A stretch of DNA of 64,000 nucleotides from Pseudomonas sp. H1h. GTDB taxonomy: Bacteria > Pseudomonadota > Gammaproteobacteria > Pseudomonadales > Pseudomonadaceae. The position numbers and the translations under genes were made by a program. Numbering within the stretch: position 1 is the first letter of the stretch; every line of letters begins with the position of its first letter. Below are positions 59,491 to 64,000 of this stretch, piece after piece. Under the pieces are notes generated by a model that was not told the origin of the DNA, ran no database searches, and saw only the letters and a program-made list of their open reading frames with translations. The DNA is taken from assembly GCF_000633255.1 (NCBI RefSeq), contig NZ_AYMJ01000031.1:124001-188000 (forward strand), in the 5' to 3' direction.

Positions 59491-61113
59491 ATGCTGCAAA
59501 AATCCCTGAGAGCGCAAATTCTCGCCCTGCTGAGCGGCAGCCTGCTGGCGATGTTGTTGATCGCGCTGGCCTGTTTTCATTTCCTGTCCAACGGCGTGCA
59601 GAACTACAGCCAGTTGATCGCAGGTCCCTTGCACACCTCGCAGTTGATCGACGAGGCCAACCTGCAATTCAAGGTGCAGGTACAGGAATGGAAGAACGTC
59701 CTGCTGCGCGGCAAGCAACCGGCGGACCTGGCCAAATACTGGAGCCAGTTCGAAGATCGCCAGCGCGATGTGCAGAACATCCTCGGTGAACTGGCCGGCC
59801 AGAAAGGCATCGAGCCGGCGCTGAAAAACCGCATCGAACGCCTGCGTGACGAGCACCGTCAACTGGGCAGCGCCTACCAGAAAGGCCGTGATGCCTACGT
59901 GGCGGCCGGTGGCGATCCAACCGCTGGCGACACCGCTGTCAAAGGTGTAGACCGTGCCACCAGCGATCAGATGAGCGAACTGGTGGCCGAGCTGCGCAAG
60001 CACGGCAACGAACAGTCGGCGCAGATCAGCGCCAGTGCCGACAGCACCGTATTGCTGGGCATTCTGGTGATGCTGGGCTCGGGGCTTCTGATCGGTCTCT
60101 TGAGCCTGTGGCTGGTCAACCGCAACCTGATCGAACCGATCCGCAAGCTGATCGATTACGTCACCCAGTTGAGTCGTGGGCGCCTCGCCGAACGTGTTGC
60201 CAACAACCGCCAGGACGAGTTGGGCAACCTTGCGGCCGCCGCCAATACCCTGCGTGACTTCCTTGCCGAAACATTCACCCACCTGCAACGCAGCGCCAGT
60301 GATCTGGACAGCGCCAGCGGCGAGCTGAACGCCATTGCCACGACCATGGCCGGCGGCACCAACGAGCAGTTCAACCGCACAGACCAGGTGGCGACGGCGA
60401 TGAACGAAATGTCCGCCACCGCCCAAGAGGTCGCCCGTCACGCAGCGGACGCGGCGCGCGCGGCCGACGATGCCGACCAGTCCGCCCAACAGGGTGAAAC
60501 GGTCATGCAGAGCACCATCCACACCATCACCCAGATGCGCAGCGAAATCGCCAACACCGCCACGGTCATCCGTCGTCTGGAAGCCGACAGCGGGCGTATC
60601 GGCAAGGTGCTGGAAGTGATTCGCGGCATCGCCGAGCAGACCAACCTGCTGGCGCTCAATGCGGCGATTGAAGCGGCGCGGGCCGGTGAGGCCGGACGCG
60701 GTTTTGCCGTGGTTGCCGACGAGGTGCGCAACCTCGCGCAGCGCACGGCGGAGTCGATCATCGAGATCAACCAGATCATTCAGAGCGTGCAGACCGGCGC
60801 GGTGGACGCTGCCCACGCGATTGAAAGCGGTCAGGCGCGCAGCGATGAAAGCGTCGAGCAAGTGACCCAGGCCGGCGCCATGCTTGAGCGCATCACCCAT
60901 GCGGTGGAAGCGATCCGCGACATGAACCGCCAGATCGCCACCGCTGCCGAAGAGCAGACCTCGGTGGCCGAAGACATCTCGCGCAACCTGACCGAGATCA
61001 CCTCGATTGCCAGCACCAACCTCAACAGCGTGCAGCGCACCGAAAGCGCCAGCCAGAACCTGCATGGTCTGTCCGGGCAACTCAATGAGGTCACCGCGCG
61101 CCTGAGCGCCTGA
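59491..61113 (+). CDS. Methyl-accepting chemotaxis protein
   Basis: The 540-residue transducer has a first membrane helix near 8-30 (ILALLSGSLLAMLLIALACF), a periplasmic helical-bundle sensor domain of about 160 residues, a second helix near 188-210 (VLLGILVMLGSGLLIGLLSL), a HAMP domain and a signalling domain with tip GIAEQTNLLALNAAIEAARA near 380. No C-terminal CheR-docking pentapeptide is seen. The ligand is unknown. ATG 59491 opens MLQKSLRAQI; a GTG 30 bases earlier is less likely. The neighbouring genes give no clue. Confidence 0.9.
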   Translation: MLQKSLRAQILALLSGSLLAMLLIALACFHFLSNGVQNYSQLIAGPLHTSQLIDEANLQFKVQVQEWKNVLLRGKQPADLAKYWSQFEDRQRDVQNILGELAGQKGIEPALKNRIERLRDEHRQLGSAYQKGRDAYVAAGGDPTAGDTAVKGVDRATSDQMSELVAELRKHGNEQSAQISASADSTVLLGILVMLGSGLLIGLLSLWLVNRNLIEPIRKLIDYVTQLSRGRLAERVANNRQDELGNLAAAANTLRDFLAETFTHLQRSASDLDSASGELNAIATTMAGGTNEQFNRTDQVATAMNEMSATAQEVARHAADAARAADDADQSAQQGETVMQSTIHTITQMRSEIANTATVIRRLEADSGRIGKVLEVIRGIAEQTNLLALNAAIEAARAGEAGRGFAVVADEVRNLAQRTAESIIEINQIIQSVQTGAVDAAHAIESGQARSDESVEQVTQAGAMLERITHAVEAIRDMNRQIATAAEEQTSVAEDISRNLTEITSIASTNLNSVQRTESASQNLHGLSGQLNEVTARLSA

Positions 61114-61222
61114 TCGAGCCTGGGTGTACCGATTCGGTTACCGAGTCGGTACACAGTCGATCTCAAATCAGGGCGAGCGCCGCCGATGGCCGATTATTCA
61201 TAACCGGCATCGGAGCCTTCCC

Positions 61223-61672
61223 ATGGTCAGCATCACCTCTGTTTCAATCAACCAGACCCTCAGCACCGCCACCAGCAAAACCAAAATCAGCGACGCTACC
61301 GAGGACGCCTCCAGCACCACCGCCACGGCCAGCAACGGCGTCAGCGCGGATACCGGCAAAGTCGCTGCCGGTGGGGGCGCTGCGCCGGCGGGCGACAGCA
61401 GTTCCGACAGCAGCGATGAATCGGATTCGGTGAAAGAACTGCGCAAGCAGATTGCCGAGCTGCAAAAGCAACTGCAGGAACAGCAACAGGCTTTGCAGGC
61501 GGCCCAGGCCAAGCAGGAAGACGCTGATGCCAAGGTAGCTGATGTGGCGTCCGCCGAGTCGCAGATATCCAGCACGTCGGCTTCGTTGCAGACGGCGACG
61601 GCGGCGTTGTTGCAGGCGTTGCAGCAGTCGGGTTCGAGCAGCTCGGGCTCGCTGGTCAGCACTTCGGCCTGA
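61223..61672 (+). CDS. Low-complexity coiled-coil protein, 149 residues
   Basis: The protein has a Ser/Thr/Ala-rich N-terminal half, then an amphipathic heptad stretch SVKELRKQIAELQKQLQEQQ continuing QALQAAQAKQEDADAKVADV (about 68-107), and a Ser-rich tail. The coiled coil resembles FlxA-like proteins, but this is a weak match by eye. No signal peptide is visible. GGAG lies 8 bases before ATG 61223. It follows the chemoreceptor gene by 109 bp. Function unknown. Confidence 0.65.
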   Translation: MVSITSVSINQTLSTATSKTKISDATEDASSTTATASNGVSADTGKVAAGGGAAPAGDSSSDSSDESDSVKELRKQIAELQKQLQEQQQALQAAQAKQEDADAKVADVASAESQISSTSASLQTATAALLQALQQSGSSSSGSLVSTSA

Positions 61673-61722
61673 ACATCACGTTCCCCTTGTAGGAGTGAGC
61701 TTGCTGGGAACTGTGGTGTGTC

Positions 61723-62904
61723 TCAGGGGGTGGGCAGGCTGAAGGTGAACAGCGTGCCGCTCTGAGCGGTGGACGCGACATGCAGGCGCCCGCCGTGGGA
61801 CTGGGCAATCTGGCTGGCGATATACAGACCTAGACCGAGGCCGGCCTGGGGCGTGCTGCCGGCCGGGCGTGAATAGGGCTGGAACAGATGCGGCAGGATC
61901 GCTTCGGGAATATGCCCTTGGTTTTTCACCGCCAGCATCAACGCACCGTGCTCGACTTGAGCGATGACTTCGATGTCGCCCGCCGGGTCGCCATGGGCCA
62001 CGGCATTGGCCAGCAAGTTCGACAGCAGTTGGGCAATCCGGGCACGGTCACAATGCACACCCTGCAAGTCGCCAATGGACGCGCTGATCGTGCGTTCCGG
62101 GTGCACGTTGCGGATCTCCGTCACCACCTGCTGCACCGCTTCGGTCAGGTCCGCGCAGCGCTGGATATCCACCGGAATGCCATTGCCCAACCGTCCGCGA
62201 GCGAAATCGAGCACGTCATCCACCAGCCGCGTCGCCCGTTGCGCACTGCCAAGAATGTTGCGCACGCGCACGTCGATGGCCGGGTCCGGGTGCTTGCGCA
62301 AGAGCATTTCGGCACCGGCACTGATGGCGAACAGCGGGTTGCGCAAATCGTGGCCGAGCACGGCGATGAACTGTTCGCGCAGCTCACTGTTTTCCCGTTC
62401 GGCCTGCAACTCGGTTTCGGTGCGTTGCAGGTTTTCTTCGGCTTCGATCTGCAGCGCGAGCATCCGCGCGAAAGACTCCATGGTGCTTTGAATCGTGCTG
62501 GATTTCAGTTGCGCAGGAATCGGGTCGAGGGCGCAGATGGTGCCGAAGAAACGTCCGTCGGTGCGAAACACCGGGACCGAAATGTAGCTCTCGAATTTGT
62601 ACAGGCGCGGGGTGTGATGCTCGCGGTAGAGCGGGTCTTCGCTGGCCTTGTCGATCACCACCGAAACATGCGACTGACGGATTTCGTGGCACAGCGTGGT
62701 GACCACGTCCAGTTCACCGCCGACCTGCAAGCCGAACGCCAATTGATCGAGCACCGCGCAGGTGGTCCACGAATCCTCGGTAACCCGCGCCACCGCGGCA
62801 AAACGCAGGCCCGTCAGTTCGCGGATCACCTGAAGGATCGCCGGAACCGCGCTGATCCGGCCGATTGTCGCGATGTCTGCTGCCGCTGTCTGCCCCATGC
62901 CCAT
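61723..62904 (-). CDS. Soluble GAF-domain sensor histidine kinase
   Basis: The 393-residue protein has an N-terminal GAF domain (about 20-150, with FAAVARVTEDSWTTCAVLDQ and PVFRTDGRFFGTICALDPIP), a helical linker, an HisKA box with the phospho-His in FIAVLGHDLRNPLFAISAGA near 185-204, and a HATPase domain (LLSNLLANAVAHGDP near 300; GLGLGLYIASQIAQSHGGRL near 362). No transmembrane segments, so it senses an internal signal. ATG 62904 or the ATG two codons later is plausible. No partner response regulator is adjacent. The GAF layout resembles red/blue light and redox sensors, but the usual bilin Cys was not identified. Confidence 0.85.
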   Translation of the reverse strand: MGMGQTAAADIATIGRISAVPAILQVIRELTGLRFAAVARVTEDSWTTCAVLDQLAFGLQVGGELDVVTTLCHEIRQSHVSVVIDKASEDPLYREHHTPRLYKFESYISVPVFRTDGRFFGTICALDPIPAQLKSSTIQSTMESFARMLALQIEAEENLQRTETELQAERENSELREQFIAVLGHDLRNPLFAISAGAEMLLRKHPDPAIDVRVRNILGSAQRATRLVDDVLDFARGRLGNGIPVDIQRCADLTEAVQQVVTEIRNVHPERTISASIGDLQGVHCDRARIAQLLSNLLANAVAHGDPAGDIEVIAQVEHGALMLAVKNQGHIPEAILPHLFQPYSRPAGSTPQAGLGLGLYIASQIAQSHGGRLHVASTAQSGTLFTFSLPTP

Positions 62905-63011
62905 CGCTCTCGTCTGCTGTCGTTGATCGACCTGCGCCCATACTAGCGGGCTGCCGGGGGCTTGGCGCGCATTGATTACGCGGCTGAAGCGATCAGCCTG
63001 AGGCCAGACGC

Positions 63012-63048
63012 AAAAAAGCCGCACGATCCTTCGATCGTGCGGCTTTTT
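63012..63048. terminator. Bidirectional terminator
   Basis: AAAAAAGCCGCACGATC-CTTC-GATCGTGCGGCTTTTT: a long perfect stem with a UUCG-like tetraloop region and A/T tails. It lies between the kinase gene start and the PepSY gene end, and serves the PepSY transcript. Confidence 0.9.
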
Positions 63049-63058
63049 CGGCGGTGTA

Positions 63059-63364
63059 TCAGGTGTCTTGCTTGTTGCTCAGGACCTTGCCGGTGGTGGC
63101 ATCGAAGTCCACGTCGAACTCTTTGCCATCGGCGGTTTTCAGCTCGACTTCGTACTCGTAACCGTTGAAGTGGTTGTCCAGATCGGTGTCGGTGATGGTC
63201 GCACCCGGGTGCAGTTTCAGCGCCTCGGCGTTCATCGACTCCAGCGACTTGATCTTGCCTTCCTTCACCAGTTGCGGGATCTGGTCGACGCGGACGTCAG
63301 CCTGGGCCAGGCCGGCGGTCAGTGTCAGGGCAGCGGCGGTAAACAGGGCAGTCAAATTTTTCAT
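63059..63364 (-). CDS. PepSY-domain periplasmic protein
   Basis: The 101-residue protein has a signal peptide (MKNLTALFTAAALTLTAGLA, cut near AQADVRV) and a PepSY domain ending NGYEYEVELKTADGKEFDVD then FDATTGKVLSNKQDT, the typical two-strand end. Small PepSY proteins are thought to inhibit or protect periplasmic factors; function here is unknown. It stands alone with its terminator. Confidence 0.9.
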   Translation of the reverse strand: MKNLTALFTAAALTLTAGLAQADVRVDQIPQLVKEGKIKSLESMNAEALKLHPGATITDTDLDNHFNGYEYEVELKTADGKEFDVDFDATTGKVLSNKQDT

Positions 63365-63459
63365 CGGGTCATTCCTTGGGTTGTTCGTTGAAGTGGGCTC
63401 AGGTTAACCACTGCAACTTAATTCACCCTTAAAACCCCGCATCGCGTGCAGGGCTCTTG

Positions 63460-63483
63460 TAGGAGTGAGCCTGCTCGCGATGC
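63460..63483. repeat. Single degenerate REP
   Basis: TAGGAGTGAGCCTGCTCGCGA is a REP-like core with the other common flank (TGTAGGAGTGAGC), standing alone between the PepSY and GDPD genes. A shorter remnant with the same flank lies at about 61687. Confidence 0.5.
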
Positions 63484-63502
63484 GGACCACCCGGTTGACC
63501 GA

Positions 63503-64000
63503 TCAGAACCCGTTGTTCTTCAACACCTGATCAACACTGGCACTGGCCGGGCGCTTGTAGAACTTCAACAGTTCGCTGGCGCGGTTGGTGAAGATGCCAT
63601 CGACACCCGCCGCCATGACTTTCTCGAAGTCCACCGGCTCATCGACGGTATACACGTGCACCAGCATGCCCTGATCGTGGGTGTACTGGTTCATCCACGG
63701 CTGTACCAGATCCGAATAGCTCTGGTCGCCGCCCTTGGTCAGCCTGGCCGAAGGGCCGGTGCCGATGGCACCCTGAGCCTTGGCGAAATCAACCCACTGT
63801 TTGAACTCGGCTTCGGACTTCGGCTCCTGCTTGCCGTAGAACACGTTCTTGTCTTTTTCGCCGGACTCGGCAAAGGTCACTGCCGATTTCGGCTCGATGC
63901 TGCCTTCGCCGACCCACAGCAGCAGGATCTTCGGCACCTGCGGCATTTCCTTTTGCAGCAGTACGAGGCTGTTCTTCTCGAAGGTCTGCAGGATCACCTT
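63503..64000 (-). CDS. Glycerophosphodiester phosphodiesterase, C-terminal part (cut by window edge)
   Basis: Only the last 165 residues are in the window; the gene runs off the right edge and its start is unseen. The TIM-barrel C-terminal half of a GDPD-type enzyme is recognisable from KVILQTFEKNSLVLLQKEMP, VPKILLLWVG, QGMLVHVYTVDEPVDF near residue 110 of this part and AAGVDGIFTNRASELLKFY, which holds the usual D-G-x-x-T-[DN] motif. It would hydrolyse glycerophosphodiesters to glycerol-3-phosphate; a periplasmic location is common but cannot be shown without the N-terminus. Confidence 0.85.
   Translation of the reverse strand, partial: KVILQTFEKNSLVLLQKEMPQVPKILLLWVGEGSIEPKSAVTFAESGEKDKNVFYGKQEPKSEAEFKQWVDFAKAQGAIGTGPSARLTKGGDQSYSDLVQPWMNQYTHDQGMLVHVYTVDEPVDFEKVMAAGVDGIFTNRASELLKFYKRPASASVDQVLKNNGF

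Overview
The window is chromosomal DNA of a fluorescent Pseudomonas, most likely the P. fluorescens group. The evidence is gene order (edd-glk-gltR-gtrS, gtsABCD-oprB, hexR/zwf-pgl-eda, the fadD pair), strong G/C bias at third codon positions, and about 18 REP/REPIN loci with the fluorescent-pseudomonad core GTGGGAGCGGGCTTGCTCGCG. No tRNA, rRNA, prophage, insertion sequence or CRISPR array was seen.

Positions 1-18.2 kb form a glucose island: Entner-Doudoroff enzymes (edd, glk, zwf, pgl, eda), a glucose two-component system (gltR-gtrS), an AGE-family sugar epimerase, the glucose ABC importer (gtsABCD), the OprB porin, a hexose-6-phosphate mutarotase and the HexR repressor. Glucose would enter through OprB, be imported by GtsABCD, be phosphorylated by Glk and pass through Zwf, Pgl, Edd and Eda to pyruvate and glyceraldehyde-3-phosphate. 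Recognisable control sites are HexR operators before edd and zwf, A-rich Hfq/Crc-type motifs in many leaders, and a previously unnamed pair of identically spaced operators before the epimerase gene and gtsA.

Positions 18.2-30 kb carry an intradiol-dioxygenase-like protein, a class V aminotransferase, a DUF2383 protein behind a near-perfect sigma-54 promoter, a fatty-acid block (MaoC hydratase, alpha/beta hydrolase, two tandem acyl-CoA synthetases) and small stress or housekeeping genes (CsbD, YihY/BrkB, peptide deformylase, an acetyltransferase, a 36-residue Lys-rich protein).

Positions 30-44 kb carry a desaturase, a PhnD-like protein, a FecI-type sigma factor overlapping a betaine-type binding protein, GST/LysR, a BdlA-like soluble chemoreceptor, an MFS transporter, a PACE efflux/LysR pair, and the gluconate regulon (gntR, gntK, gntP) with three GntR-type operators.

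Positions 44-64 kb carry alaC, a LysE exporter, acetyltransferases, an ECF42-type module (NTF2-like protein, YciI/DGPF protein, sigma factor) with a matching promoter, two SDR/LysR pairs, a second PACE/LysR pair, a six-unit tandem REPIN array, a phosphate transporter, ZntB, a membrane chemoreceptor, a GAF histidine kinase, a PepSY protein and a glycerophosphodiesterase cut by the right edge.

No wholly new system is proven here. The best candidates for new biology are the twin glucose operators, the FecI-sigma/binding-protein fusion of regulation and transport, the ECF42 operon with its promoter, the sigma-54 DUF2383 gene, and the REPIN array with a compensated stem.
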